Shown here one piece after another: positions 9,055 through 17,469 of a stretch of 64,000 bases of DNA. Made by a program: the position numbers and the translations under genes. Position 1 is the stretch's first letter, and each line of letters starts with the position of its first letter. The stretch covers positions 372,001 to 436,000 of the forward strand of contig NZ_PGGO01000002.1 in assembly GCF_003010955.1 (NCBI RefSeq). Reading direction: 5' to 3'. The notes beneath the pieces were generated by a model that was not told the origin of the DNA, did not search any database, and was given only the letters and a program-made list of their open reading frames with translations. The stretch is from Phyllobacterium brassicacearum (GTDB lineage: Bacteria; Pseudomonadota; Alphaproteobacteria; Rhizobiales; Rhizobiaceae).

Positions 9055-9390
9055 ATGCCAAAGTACAAAGGGCAGCTTGAACAGAGCGTCGAGCTGGCCG
9101 TATTTCAGACCCGCTTGGCAACCGCCCTGAATACGTTGCGCAAGCGCAAGCGTTTCAAGATGAAGGATGTGGCGCGCCGGGTCGGCGTTTCGAATACTTA
9201 CATGACAAAAATCATGCGCGGTCAGGCGAACATTTCCTTGAGCCTACTTTATTGCTTCTGCAGAGAACTTGATGTTCCCGTGACTGATTTGATTGGTACC
9301 TGGGCCGACGGCTCGGCAGACGAACCCGAGCGCTCACTGAACGACCATGCGCAAAATGCTCCAGCTGAGAAAACCGCGGCAAGTAGTTGA
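9055..9390 (+). CDS. XRE-family helix-turn-helix regulator
   Basis: A small DNA-binding protein of 111 residues. The N-terminal half holds a Cro/CI-type HTH: KMKDVARRVGVSNTYMTKIM followed by ISLSLLYCFCRELDVPV. The C-terminal 30 residues are polar and probably disordered. A GGAGGAAGAGGAAAAG run lies immediately upstream of the ATG, giving a strong ribosome-binding site. It converges with the histidine kinase gene on the other strand, with only 6 bp between stops. No toxin partner is next to it, so its targets are unknown. Confidence 0.85.
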   Translation: MPKYKGQLEQSVELAVFQTRLATALNTLRKRKRFKMKDVARRVGVSNTYMTKIMRGQANISLSLLYCFCRELDVPVTDLIGTWADGSADEPERSLNDHAQNAPAEKTAASS

Positions 9391-9396
9391 GTTCGA

Positions 9397-10650
9397 TCAC
9401 TTAAGAGACTGTGCAACTAGTGCGTACTCTATACGGACAACCGTTCCGGAGTTGGGCTCAGACGTAATTTTCAACCTGCCAGCCATTGTTCTAACGAGTT
9501 CAACACAGTTGGTCAGGCCAAGCCCAACATGCACGCCTGCTTTTGTCGAAAAGAACGGTTCCCGAGCTTTGGCGAGGATGGACGACGTCATACCAACACC
9601 ATTATCGGTCACCGTAAGGACAAGCTGTGCGCGTCGCCAGAACCGGTGCCTGACCTCCGCCTTGATCGTGATCAATGGATCCGGTCTTCTCACCACGGCA
9701 TTAACGGAATTTCGGACCAGTTCGTCGATAAGCAGATGAAATTGGGATGCCGGGACGACTGTGGCACTGGCTACATCATCAATTTCCATATGCAACTCGG
9801 TCGGGCAGCTCTTTTCAATATCTACAAGCAAGTCACCCAGCGTGGCAGTCTTGGACCGTGTCCGTGCATGGCCCATAGTCATCATTCCTTCGTTGATATC
9901 ATCCAGTTCAGAAATCGTGCTGCGGGCGGCCGAGAGCGCCTCTGGTGATGGAGGACGGTCACTTCCGAGATAACTCAGGAAGAGGCGTAACGCAGCGATG
10001 CGCGATCGCGTCATGTGTGCGAAAAGGGACGCAAACGATCGAATGTGATGGTCCTTGCGCCGCGCGAGTGAGTTCTGCTGCAATATGAAAAGCACCGCTA
10101 TGCTCAATACCAGAATAGCTACGGCAAAGAAGAGCTTGTTCCTGATTGCATTAGCCTCGATGGCAGCAGTGGCGCGCAAGGTCAGGCTGTGTGCGAGGGT
10201 AGCGCCGGAAATTCGAAAGACATCTGCTTCAAACTTTGCAACGGATTGCAGGGCTTCGTCCAACTGACCATTCGCCCTGATGTGCGGCAAGAGCGTCTCA
10301 TCGATCGCCGTCACCGTCCGTTTTAACAAATCAATTTCTGGCGCATCCAGGAATCGGTCAACATATTCCAGTTGCGAAAGCGCCTTCAGATTGAACGAAA
10401 GCAACATGACTTCCGCCAACAGGCGGGGTTGCGGTTGCTTCGTTGCCGCGGCGACAAAGAGGTAACCCTTGATCGTCGCGAGTTTTTCACGTGCCTGGGA
10501 TGCACGGTCCTGAATTTCGAAAGTCTGGCTCATGATCTCGTCGGTCTGAACGCGATAAACATCTGAGCGCAGGAACGACCAGAAGCATAACCCGGCTGCA
10601 ACGACGAGCACCACGTAAAGGGTGGCCGTGAGGTATCGACCCCAATCCAT
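9397..10650 (-). CDS. Membrane sensor histidine kinase
   Basis: A sensor kinase of 417 residues from ATG 10650. Order: TM1 (about 8-27), an extracytoplasmic domain of roughly 150 residues, TM2 (LFFAVAILVLSIAVLFIL, about 185-205), a dimerisation/histidine region with FAHMTRSRIAALRL, then the ATPase domain with N box (DELVRNSVNAV), G1 (TDNGVGM), F box (EPFFSTK) and G2 (GLGLTNCV). The start lies 1 nt after the stop of the preceding molybdopterin-fold gene, so translation is coupled. The operon also encodes a response regulator, its likely partner. The signal is presumably sensed by the periplasmic domain together with the neighbouring exported protein. Confidence 0.9.
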   Translation of the reverse strand: MDWGRYLTATLYVVLVVAAGLCFWSFLRSDVYRVQTDEIMSQTFEIQDRASQAREKLATIKGYLFVAAATKQPQPRLLAEVMLLSFNLKALSQLEYVDRFLDAPEIDLLKRTVTAIDETLLPHIRANGQLDEALQSVAKFEADVFRISGATLAHSLTLRATAAIEANAIRNKLFFAVAILVLSIAVLFILQQNSLARRKDHHIRSFASLFAHMTRSRIAALRLFLSYLGSDRPPSPEALSAARSTISELDDINEGMMTMGHARTRSKTATLGDLLVDIEKSCPTELHMEIDDVASATVVPASQFHLLIDELVRNSVNAVVRRPDPLITIKAEVRHRFWRRAQLVLTVTDNGVGMTSSILAKAREPFFSTKAGVHVGLGLTNCVELVRTMAGRLKITSEPNSGTVVRIEYALVAQSLK

Positions 10651-10651
10651 G

Positions 10652-11200
10652 TCAGTCGGCCGGGCGAAACTTGATCGCGAACCAGACCCAAATCGAGTTG
10701 CGGCCAGGTACATATGATTTTGGAAGCCGGTCGAGAGGCCAAACGATGTAGTACGGACCGCCGTCCTCAAGAGAAAGTGGTTTGAAATCCTTGCCAGGAT
10801 CGCACGCTCCGCCTGAACGGTCTTTGTCGGTGCAAGCTCGTTCGACAGCCACAATGGGAGCATAGGCCGCGATCTCTTCATTGGTGATTTTGGTGATGTA
10901 GTTATCGAAAGCCGTGACTTCGACACTGATGCCAGTGTCGATTCCATGCTTGGCGAGAACATCCTTGAGCGAGGGGCCCCTGTATCTGAATTTCTCACCG
11001 GACTTGCTCCAGGGCGTCGCCGTGTCGATCTCGTGTTGTGGAAAGTCCTGCTTGAGTTGTTCGAAGGCATAAGTTGCTAGATTTTCGCCCGCCGCTTTTT
11101 CGATATTGATGACAGCAGGATCGTGCCCGGCAGATTGGGCAGCGACGGAGGCGAGTGCCGCTGCGAAAAAGGCGGTCAAGATAAATCTAGGCAGCCGCAT
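10652..11200 (-). CDS. Exported molybdopterin-oxidoreductase-fold protein, likely sensor component
   Basis: A 182-residue protein with a clear signal peptide (MRLPRFILTAFFAAALASVAAQ). The mature part resembles the short periplasmic members of the oxidoreductase molybdopterin-binding superfamily: a SLKDVLAKHGI helix, VTAFDNYITKI, ITNEEI, YAPIVAVERA, then GPYYIVWPLDRLP and a final WVWFAIKF strand. Short proteins of this type are commonly encoded beside kinases or diguanylate cyclases and may bind a ligand rather than act as enzymes. GGAGGA 5 nt before ATG 11200 fixes the start. It overlaps the upstream FkbM gene by 14 nt and is followed 1 nt later by the kinase. Cofactor binding here is unproven. 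Confidence 0.7.
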   Translation of the reverse strand: MRLPRFILTAFFAAALASVAAQSAGHDPAVINIEKAAGENLATYAFEQLKQDFPQHEIDTATPWSKSGEKFRYRGPSLKDVLAKHGIDTGISVEVTAFDNYITKITNEEIAAYAPIVAVERACTDKDRSGGACDPGKDFKPLSLEDGGPYYIVWPLDRLPKSYVPGRNSIWVWFAIKFRPAD

Positions 11201-11897
11201 GAATGTCCTCCGGTTCGTAGGTCCGTGGATCGGTGTTGCGAGAAAAAAGCACGCACGGACCGCTGGAACCCCGCGGATCGTATGCAAAGCCTTTGTCGGC
11301 CATGGCACTTGTGACTTGCCGGACACCTTCCAGACCGTACAAATGATCGTGGAATTCCAGAAACACGCGTTCAACTCCGGGCAGTCTGGCGTGCGTGAGC
11401 AGATCAAGCTCTGCTCCTTCGATGTCCATGACGACGAGATCAACGTTGAAGCTCGTGATGAACTCATCGATGTTGGAAGACTTGACCTGGATGGTGTCGA
11501 TATAGGGTCCTTGATGCTTGAGCAATGACGACATCCATAAATCTTCGCGCACATAAAAGGTGAAGTCACGCGAAGGCCCGGCCGTCAACAATCCATGTTC
11601 CAATGCCACGTTGTTCCGGTTGTTGGCTTTGATGACTATTTCGGCCAGGCGGACGGTATGTGGGTTGGCTTCAAAAGCCATTACATGCGCTCCCTCAACG
11701 CCCGCCAGCAGTGAGGTAATTACACCAATCCCGCTACCCAGCTCGAGAATGCGGTCATTTGGCCTTACGGCTTTCACTGCCCATCGAGCTTCCTTGGCTT
11801 CGTAGGAACCGTCTTGAAGGGCTGACCATATAATGTCGGATACATCGTCGGGGGAAATCGGAACAGAAAGTCCGTGTAGCCTGAGTGTGTTCGGCAT
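11187..11897 (-). CDS. FkbM-family SAM-dependent methyltransferase
   Basis: A methyltransferase of 236 residues with the SAM motif ILELGSGIGV (GSGIG at 54-58), the acidic post-II residue in VMAFEANPHTV and the FkbM-type signature VDLVVMDIEGAELDLL. FkbM enzymes usually methylate sugar or polyketide hydroxyls, and some act on peptides. Its start ATG overlaps the stop of the response regulator gene by one base (TAATG), and its 3' end overlaps the exported-protein gene, so it is embedded inside a two-component operon. That position is unusual and suggests its product modifies a signal or a component of the pathway. Substrate unknown. Confidence 0.88.
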   Translation of the reverse strand: MPNTLRLHGLSVPISPDDVSDIIWSALQDGSYEAKEARWAVKAVRPNDRILELGSGIGVITSLLAGVEGAHVMAFEANPHTVRLAEIVIKANNRNNVALEHGLLTAGPSRDFTFYVREDLWMSSLLKHQGPYIDTIQVKSSNIDEFITSFNVDLVVMDIEGAELDLLTHARLPGVERVFLEFHDHLYGLEGVRQVTSAMADKGFAYDPRGSSGPCVLFSRNTDPRTYEPEDIHAAA

Positions 11898-12547
11898 TAT
11901 AGTCCTTTCGGTAGAATACCTGTTTTCAGAAGTTTAGCGCGGGCCCGCTTGTAATATTTCTCTGCGGAATCGGCATCTATGTCGAAGCGATGGCCGAGTT
12001 CGTCATATATTTCTCTTCGGCTCTTGCCAGCTGGCCGCTGCCGCATCCAGTTCACTATTTCCTGTTCTCGGGGAGTGAGACCCGAATAGACAAATTCCGG
12101 GGGAGATGGTGCCTCGTCAGAAAAGCGGACGCTTTGTCCGTCATTTGCGAAATCATCCAGAACCTCGATCATGGATCCAGGTCGAATAAAGTTCTTGGCA
12201 AGGTAGGCAGAAACGCCAAGTTTCTGGAACGCCCGCCATTCTTCGTCTGTATCCGATCCGGTAATCACAAAATGGATCGCATTGGGAGATCGCTCTACAA
12301 TCATTTGCACAACAGCAATGCGGTCAGCCTGGGACCGCGGGTCGAAACCGGGCAAACCGGGATCAATAATCACTAAATCGAATTGACTAGTTTCCAGCAT
12401 GTCGATGGCCTGTGAGATGTTGGCTGCGCCTTGCACAAAGCAGGTTGTAAGCGCCGTCTTCAACTCATCTACAAGAATCGTCCGCATGAGATGCTGATCC
12501 TCGATAATCAGCACGTTTTGCATTTGTTTGGTCAATAATTCTGCCAT
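11897..12547 (-). CDS. Response regulator with C-terminal helix-turn-helix
   Basis: The receiver domain (about 1-125 from ATG 12547) has the acidic pair in VLIIEDQ and the phosphoacceptor aspartate in LVIIDPGLPGF. The C-terminal part contains a LuxR-like segment, LTPREQEIVNWM, then SRREIYDELG and SAEKYYKRARAKLL, which fits a DNA-binding or RNA-polymerase-contacting HTH, though it is divergent. A TTG at 12571 would extend the protein by eight residues; neither start has a strong ribosome-binding site. First gene of a four-gene operon ending with a histidine kinase. The 165 bp upstream are shared with a divergent two-gene unit. Confidence 0.85.
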   Translation of the reverse strand: MAELLTKQMQNVLIIEDQHLMRTILVDELKTALTTCFVQGAANISQAIDMLETSQFDLVIIDPGLPGFDPRSQADRIAVVQMIVERSPNAIHFVITGSDTDEEWRAFQKLGVSAYLAKNFIRPGSMIEVLDDFANDGQSVRFSDEAPSPPEFVYSGLTPREQEIVNWMRQRPAGKSRREIYDELGHRFDIDADSAEKYYKRARAKLLKTGILPKGL

Positions 12548-12712
12548 TCGCTGCTCATCTAGCCAGATCAAAGCAAACCTGTCGATAGTGCGGATGCAAC
12601 TTTTGCGTGCCTTAATAGAGAAATGAAGGGACAGCGTTGTCCCTGTTGACCCTAGTCCCTTCGGTGTAGTCTCGTGATCGTTGAATGGAGTTCAACCGAA
12701 GAGGGGGTAAGC

Positions 12713-13090
12713 GTGACCTTGTCAATTGTAACCATGAATGGGGCGCGTGTTGAAGGTACCGAAAGCCGGCTTGGGGTCGTCATTCGACAGCATCGGGTGA
12801 CAAGACAAAAGATCGATTGGCTATACGGTGCCTGGGAAGACTGTGACGAGTCGAACGAAAAATACGCGAAACTGGAAAGGCGCCTGGCCGCAGCAACGGA
12901 CGCCGAACTGCGTGCGCGGTCGGAGGTTTTGAGCTTTCCTGTTAACACTCTGGAAGACATGGTCGCGAAGGCTATCCACTTGCGGTCACTTCTTACCGAA
13001 GGAGATGATGGATTGGACAAGTACGAACTCGACATTCTCTTACACTCGCTGACGCTCCCGACAAACACACGGTCACGCCGCAAAAAATGA
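12713..13090 (+). CDS. Hypothetical protein, divergent from the signalling operon
   Basis: A predicted 125-residue protein not recognised from its sequence. It begins at GTG 12713, five bases after a GAGGGGG ribosome-binding site; ATG 12734 is an alternative. The middle is charged and helical (KYAKLERRLAAATDAELRARSE), and the C-terminus ends in a basic RSRRKK tail. No signal peptide or membrane segment. It is followed 9 nt later by a second unknown gene and is transcribed away from the response regulator operon, so both may belong to its regulon. Confidence 0.65.
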   Translation: MTLSIVTMNGARVEGTESRLGVVIRQHRVTRQKIDWLYGAWEDCDESNEKYAKLERRLAAATDAELRARSEVLSFPVNTLEDMVAKAIHLRSLLTEGDDGLDKYELDILLHSLTLPTNTRSRRKK

Positions 13091-13099
13091 GGCGGCGTC

Positions 13100-13525
13100 A
13101 TGCCTGTACCGGATTGGACAATGGTGGATTCTGGAACGCGCAAAGGGGTATTCACTGGCGCCGACGACATTTTCAGCAAAGAGATCGAACCACTTGTTGA
13201 ACTGTTCGACGAGCTTCAGCAGTGCCTGGACAGTTACCGGAATGCCGATAGTGCTGTCGAAGAACTCGAGCAATGGCAGCGGGCCGAAAGCGCCTATCGT
13301 GAAATTATGGCGGTCTGGAAGCTGATCTTCCTGCGGGCACGCGGCGCCGTCAATAACCACTTGTTTTCAATGGGATTGAGCCTCGCGATCCCAGAACACG
13401 ATGCGTTGCGCAGAGCAGTCCAGGAGAAATGTGTGCCGTCAGCGACAATGGCGGTTACGCTCTTGCAATATGAAGAAGCGCGCAACAAGAGAAAAACGGA
13501 ATTGGCAAAGCGGACCGACTGGTAG
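13100..13525 (+). CDS. Hypothetical protein, second gene of an unknown pair
   Basis: A predicted 141-residue soluble protein without a recognised domain. It is helical and acidic in its first half (a DELQQCLDSYRNADSAVEEL stretch) and contains WQRAESAYREI, suggesting a coiled-coil or bundle. It ends in a basic segment. The 9-nt spacing to the preceding gene and a GAGGCGG run before the ATG support an operon. It ends about 90 bp before the convergent QueD-like gene. No function can be proposed. Confidence 0.65.
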   Translation: MPVPDWTMVDSGTRKGVFTGADDIFSKEIEPLVELFDELQQCLDSYRNADSAVEELEQWQRAESAYREIMAVWKLIFLRARGAVNNHLFSMGLSLAIPEHDALRRAVQEKCVPSATMAVTLLQYEEARNKRKTELAKRTDW

Positions 13526-13616
13526 CTGGTTCGACAAAGAGGCGAACAGGTCTGTCCGACGGCCGAGGCGCAATTTGGGAAATTAACGCCTCTGGGCCTG
13601 AAGCCAGTTTGACTAA

Positions 13617-14102
13617 TTAAGTCAGCTGATAGCACGCGGAATTTCCCGAATGTTCGCTGATTTCTACGCTTTCCAGCCAAACGCGGTTGTTCGTCTTCTC
13701 TTTGACAACGGCCGAAACGTGCTTGTGAATGAACTGGGCGACTGCTTCGCAGCCGACAGCCGGCAACACCCGTAAATCAATGAGCCTGTTCGCAGCAAGA
13801 CCTTCAAACGTTGCCATATGGGGGTCGTCTTCGGCAACAATCGTAGTGTGATCGAAGTACGAGTGCAGCCAGGCACGCACATCTTTCAGGCCGCCAAAGT
13901 CAAAACACCAATTTGTGTCATCGAGGTCATGTGTGGCGAATACGAATTTCACGGCCAATGCATAACCATGAAGGAACTGGCAATGAGAATGGTCTGCACG
14001 CCACTGACGGAAACAACACGACAAGCCCTCACTGTGGTCATACTTCTTGACTGACTTGAAGATTGGACGGCTGATAGTTTGATCTGATTTGGGTGAAGGC
14101 AT
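13617..14102 (-). CDS. 6-pyruvoyl-tetrahydropterin synthase / QueD-family protein
   Basis: A 161-residue T-fold protein. The zinc-site histidines are visible in DHSHCQFLHGY (H38, H40 and H45, with C41), followed by the family signature FDFGGLKDVRAWL and DHTT. Enzymes of this group make 6-carboxy-tetrahydropterin for queuosine or 6-pyruvoyl-tetrahydropterin. The usual HGH is HGY here, and the sequence around the catalytic cysteine is divergent. No other queuosine gene is nearby, so this is probably a paralogue rather than the housekeeping QueD. It converges with the unknown pair upstream. Confidence 0.75.
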   Translation of the reverse strand: MPSPKSDQTISRPIFKSVKKYDHSEGLSCCFRQWRADHSHCQFLHGYALAVKFVFATHDLDDTNWCFDFGGLKDVRAWLHSYFDHTTIVAEDDPHMATFEGLAANRLIDLRVLPAVGCEAVAQFIHKHVSAVVKEKTNNRVWLESVEISEHSGNSACYQLT

Positions 14103-14113
14103 TTGGTGTTAGC

Positions 14114-14374
14114 TTACTCTCTTTGGTGATCACTTTGCGCGAAAATTACGATATCGTCGAAATCGGTATGTAGAGCTTCAAAAACAGCTCGTTTCTCCCC
14201 ACAGCCAATTTGTACCTGGCGGGCGAAGTCCACACTTCCTTCGGGTGGAACTAAAGCCTCTGGCTGGCTGCTGGTCTCCCTCTTATTCGTGGACGCGGAG
14301 CTGAAGCAAGGGCCATGCGCAATGTTGGAGTTGGCGGTGTCGGGACTTTGCCTGCGGGCTTGCCAATCGGTCAA
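14114..14374 (-). CDS. Possible small ORF before the QueD-like gene
   Basis: An open frame of 86 codons ends 12 nt before the QueD-like gene on the same strand. The C-terminal half (SVDFARQVQIGCGEKRAVFEAL, HTDFDDIVIFA) has protein-like composition, while the start is poor and no ribosome-binding site is evident. It could be a remnant of a larger gene. No family recognised. Confidence 0.22.
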   Translation of the reverse strand: MTDWQARRQSPDTANSNIAHGPCFSSASTNKRETSSQPEALVPPEGSVDFARQVQIGCGEKRAVFEALHTDFDDIVIFAQSDHQRE

Positions 14375-14600
14375 GCGGCCACACCCGTCTGCACGCCGGC
14401 GCTGGTCATCCGGAGAGCTCAGCCCTAAATTCCGAGAGACTTAACAAAACCGTCCCTGCAATCATCACTCAATACCGAAAGAACTTTCTCACGGATTTCT
14501 TCCAATGCATCAGCACTTACCTCAAAATTTGCATCAAAGAGTTGGCCCGATCTTTCGACGGTTTAGCGCTGCTTCGTATCGCATTTCTTGTTCGCCTTTC

Positions 14601-15053
14601 TCAATATGGATCAGCGAAGCCAACAGAACGGAGCTCTCTCAAATCGTTAAAATACTTGTCGCGCTGCTTCTTGGGCTTTGCCAAAGGCACGGCGATGATC
14701 GTATCCGCATCAGTGCTTGCTAGTAGTTGCCAAATCCATGGAATCCACTGGTTTGCTTCGGAAAGTTGATGCTCCCAGTCAGATGGTAAACTCTCTCGGC
14801 GAACTATCGCCTGAGTTTCTGGGTCCATTGCGCGAGCTTCGATGAAAGATCGAGCGTCGATAATCGTTCTTGATATCTGCCGTCCTGAAGCGCTGCGATC
14901 AGTTTCGTCGGGAAATGCGCTGCGTCGCTGGAACGGTGTGGAAAGCCAGTCCGGTTTTCGGCTGACGAGTCCAGCAAGCATTTGGGTACTTCTGCTTGAA
15001 GGCACAGGGAAAGTGCCTGCAGAACTGGCAACCACCCTCTGACAAGTTTGCAT
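14601..15053 (-). CDS. Possible hypothetical protein upstream of hipB
   Basis: An open frame of 150 codons on the strand opposite to hipB. The C-terminal half (DARSFIEARAMDPETQAI, QWIPWIWQLLASTDADTI) looks protein-like, but the N-terminal half does not and another frame is also open over 14804-15073. A frameshifted remnant is as likely as a real gene. The sequence 14375-14600 shows nothing that can be supported. Confidence 0.3.
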   Translation of the reverse strand: MQTCQRVVASSAGTFPVPSSRSTQMLAGLVSRKPDWLSTPFQRRSAFPDETDRSASGRQISRTIIDARSFIEARAMDPETQAIVRRESLPSDWEHQLSEANQWIPWIWQLLASTDADTIIAVPLAKPKKQRDKYFNDLRELRSVGFADPY

Positions 15054-15148
15054 ACGCTTTTGCGTATACTCATGGATCAGCCGCGCTCGCGTATATCACA
15101 AAATTAGCCGCCTTCGCGTATATTGACCATTCATACGCCTTCACGTAT
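15052..15148 (+). promoter_or_regulatory. Four operator-like inverted repeats at exact 27-bp spacing before hipB
   Basis: Four sites share the pattern half-site, 4-bp spacer, half-site. Site 1 is perfect: ATACGC-TTTT-GCGTAT (15052-15067). Sites 2 and 3 are AGCCGC-GCTC-GCGTAT (15079-15094) and AGCCGC-CTTC-GCGTAT (15106-15121). Site 4 is ATACGC-CTTC-ACGTAT (15133-15148). Their centres are exactly 27 bp apart, and the last ends 20 bp before the hipB ATG. This fits autorepression by HipB dimers bound in array, as known for hipBA loci, although the half-sites are different from the E. coli TATCC type. Confidence 0.75.
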
Positions 15149-15168
15149 ATTTATCTGCGGAGGCTTTC

Positions 15169-15426
15169 ATGTCTGACCACCAGATCGCACGCACCGAAAA
15201 GCAACTTGGCGCAATCGTGCGCCGCGCCCGCAAACAGGCCGGACTTACCCAAGGCGCGCTTGGTGAACAAATTCACATGCGCCAAGGCACTGTATCGCGC
15301 CTTGAAGCCGGAGAACCTGCCGTACAGCTGCGCACGCTGATGGAAGCACTCTCCGCCCTCAATCTCGAACTGGTTGTCCGCCCGCGCAGCAAGGGCAGCG
15401 CTGCCGATATCGAGGCCCTGTTCTGA
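15169..15426 (+). CDS. hipB: HipB antitoxin, XRE-type DNA-binding protein
   Basis: An 85-residue protein with an XRE HTH (LGAIVRRARKQAGLTQGALG, then MRQGTVSRLEAG) and a short C-terminal tail, typical for HipB. It should bind the four repeats upstream and repress the operon together with HipA, and neutralise the HipA kinase. A GGAGG ribosome-binding site lies 6 nt before the ATG. Its stop TGA overlaps the start of hipA (the final base region of the stop and ATG 15426 share sequence), giving coupled translation. Confidence 0.92.
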   Translation: MSDHQIARTEKQLGAIVRRARKQAGLTQGALGEQIHMRQGTVSRLEAGEPAVQLRTLMEALSALNLELVVRPRSKGSAADIEALF

Positions 15427-16741
15427 TGGTACGCAAGCGTGCGCATGCCCCGCTTAATGTCTTCCTGAACAGCCGTCATGTCGGCGTACTGCGCCGCGAG
15501 TCAACTGGCGCAATCGACTTTCAGTACGGACGAGATTGGCTCGACTGGCGCGGAACACTCCCGGTGTCGCTCTCACTGCCCCTGCGTGAAGACCGCTATA
15601 TAGGAAGTCCCGTCATCAATGTGTTGGACAACCTGCTCCCAGACAGCAATCCTGTTCGCAAACGGGTAGCGCAGCGGGTCGGCGCGGAGGGTACTGACGC
15701 CTTCAGCCTGCTGACCGCCCTCGGCCATGACTGCGTTGGCGCACTGCAATTCTTGCCCGACGGGACTGATCCCGGCGCTGCCGGCGACATCACCGGCAAG
15801 CCTGTCAGTGATGACGAGGTCGCCGACATCATCAAGAACCTCGCCGCCGCCCCGCTCGGCATGGGAGAGGATGAAGATTTTCGCATCTCGATTGCAGGCG
15901 CCCAGGAAAAAACTGCCCTGTTGCGCATGGAAGGCAAGTGGTTCAAACCGACCGGCACCACCGCCACCACCCACATCCTCAAACCGCAAATCGGCCAACT
16001 GCCTAACGGGATCGACCTCTCAAACAGCGTCGAAAACGAGTATTTCTGCCTGAAGCTGCTGGACGCACTAGGCCTCCCCACCGCCAAAGTCGAGATCGCT
16101 GATTTCGGGGAACGGCGCACACTGATCGTCGAACGCTTCGACCGCCTCTGGACGAAGGATGGCCGCCTGCTTCGGCTGCCGCAGGAAGATACCTGCCAGT
16201 CGCTATCAGTCCCGCCGACAAGAAAATACCAATCCGACGGCGGCCCCGGTATGCGCGGTATTGTCAACTTGCTCAAAGGCAGTGACACTCCCGAAGCCGA
16301 CATCACAGCCTTTATGCACGCCAACATCATTTTCTGGATGCTCGGCGCGACGGACGGTCACGCGAAGAATTTCAGCATCTACCTCAGCCCGGGCGGACGC
16401 TTCCGCATGACCCCGCTTTACGACGTGATGACGGCCCAGCCCAGCCTTGATGCCAACCGGGTCCCGCGCAACAAATTCAAACTCGCGATGTCTGTTGGAA
16501 CGCAATCCATGACATTGTGCCACGACACTTCATGCAAGCGGCAGGCCTCGCTGGCTTTGGAATCCCGGCTATGCGCGCCATTTTTGAAGACCTCGCAGCG
16601 AATACAGAAAAGCATGTCGAAACGGTCATCGCGGCACTGCCGTCCGGATTCCCGGAACAGCTCACAGCGTCAGTACAAACGGCGATCAGTCACCGAACGC
16701 GCCTGATAGACGACATGCTTGCCAACGGCGCAGTCGTCTGA
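15426..16741 (+). pseudogene. hipA: HipA-family serine/threonine kinase toxin, frameshifted near the C-terminus
   Basis: The frame from ATG 15426 encodes a HipA kinase with the N-terminal subdomain, the ISIAGAQEKTAL loop (with the autophosphorylated serine of the family), the catalytic GATDGHAKNF motif (about residue 309) and the metal-binding LYDVMTA (about 332). Near 16499 the reading frame is lost: the expected continuation (SVG, then NAIHDIVPRHFMQAAG) is only read after adding one base. The original tail is found intact in another frame up to the TGA at 16739-16741. As it stands the protein ends at 16706 with about 70 foreign residues. A sequencing error cannot be excluded. The kinase core is intact but the C-terminal helices are replaced. 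Confidence 0.82.
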
Positions 16742-17148
16742 GGTTCTACTGTGGTGGCACCACCGGCCCGCCATCTTGAACGACCGGAAAACGCATCCTC
16801 CGGCGATCCAAAATTCGGGGGCGGTTCATAACCGCGAAAAATTCCAACTCCCACAGCCGGTAGAATGTCAAAAACCAGCTGTAGCGAACGTCGAATTGGA
16901 TAAAACCTGGGGGCAAAGTCACCGACAAGAGCGGGCGCGCGGCTGAACCTCAGCGCTATGTGTCTGCTCGATATTGCCACTTCTGGTCGCCTGCTCCTTT
17001 GAAATCACCGCGCGATCGGTGTTGTCGCCGCCATGACGATCTCGACCGTGAGCTTCGCTCTGATAGTAGTATCCCCATTCAAATCTGTCTTATTGAAGCC
17101 ACTCCTTTGTGGATCACTGATATTTGCAACGAATTCTAAGGAATAGTC
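16742..17148. other. Intergenic stretch without a supported gene
   Basis: About 400 bp between hipA and the next small gene. Short frames exist on both strands, but none has a ribosome-binding site and recognisable family together. No repeat or hairpin of note was seen. Confidence 0.5.
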
Positions 17149-17469
17149 ATGACCCACATTGAATATCGGCTACATGCATTTGATCTTGCCAGCCGTCGGG
17201 GATTTGCCGATGGCAATATGTTCGGGCACCTTCTGCGGGAAAAGTGGGGCAAGTTCGCACCCGATAAACGGGCCGTGCTTGTCGAATGTGTCAAGAGGTT
17301 CTTGATCCCGGCCATTCCACGACGTCTGAACACAATTGTGTCCGGAACTCACAACCCGATCCGGATAGCCGACAGCGAGACGATCGACGATGTTGAGAAC
17401 GTCAGCGTCGGCATTCCTGAAAACCTGGTGCTGAAAGTGGCGGCAGAGCTTTCCGCACGGCCAAACTAG
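17149..17469 (+). CDS. Hypothetical protein
   Basis: A predicted 106-residue soluble protein starting at an ATG preceded by AAGGA at good spacing. Composition and codon use look like a real gene. The sequence contains FGHLLREKWGKFAPDKRAVL, suggesting a helical N-terminal half, and a more strand-like acidic middle (IRIADSETIDDVENVSVGI). No recognised domain, no signal peptide. Isolated between hipA and a gene-poor stretch. Confidence 0.55.
   Translation: MTHIEYRLHAFDLASRRGFADGNMFGHLLREKWGKFAPDKRAVLVECVKRFLIPAIPRRLNTIVSGTHNPIRIADSETIDDVENVSVGIPENLVLKVAAELSARPN

Noticed and set aside
15052-15148. Regularly spaced repeats considered as a CRISPR array
   Set aside because: The 27-bp period contains only 16-bp partly degenerate palindromes directly before hipB, with no spacers of CRISPR length and no cas genes.
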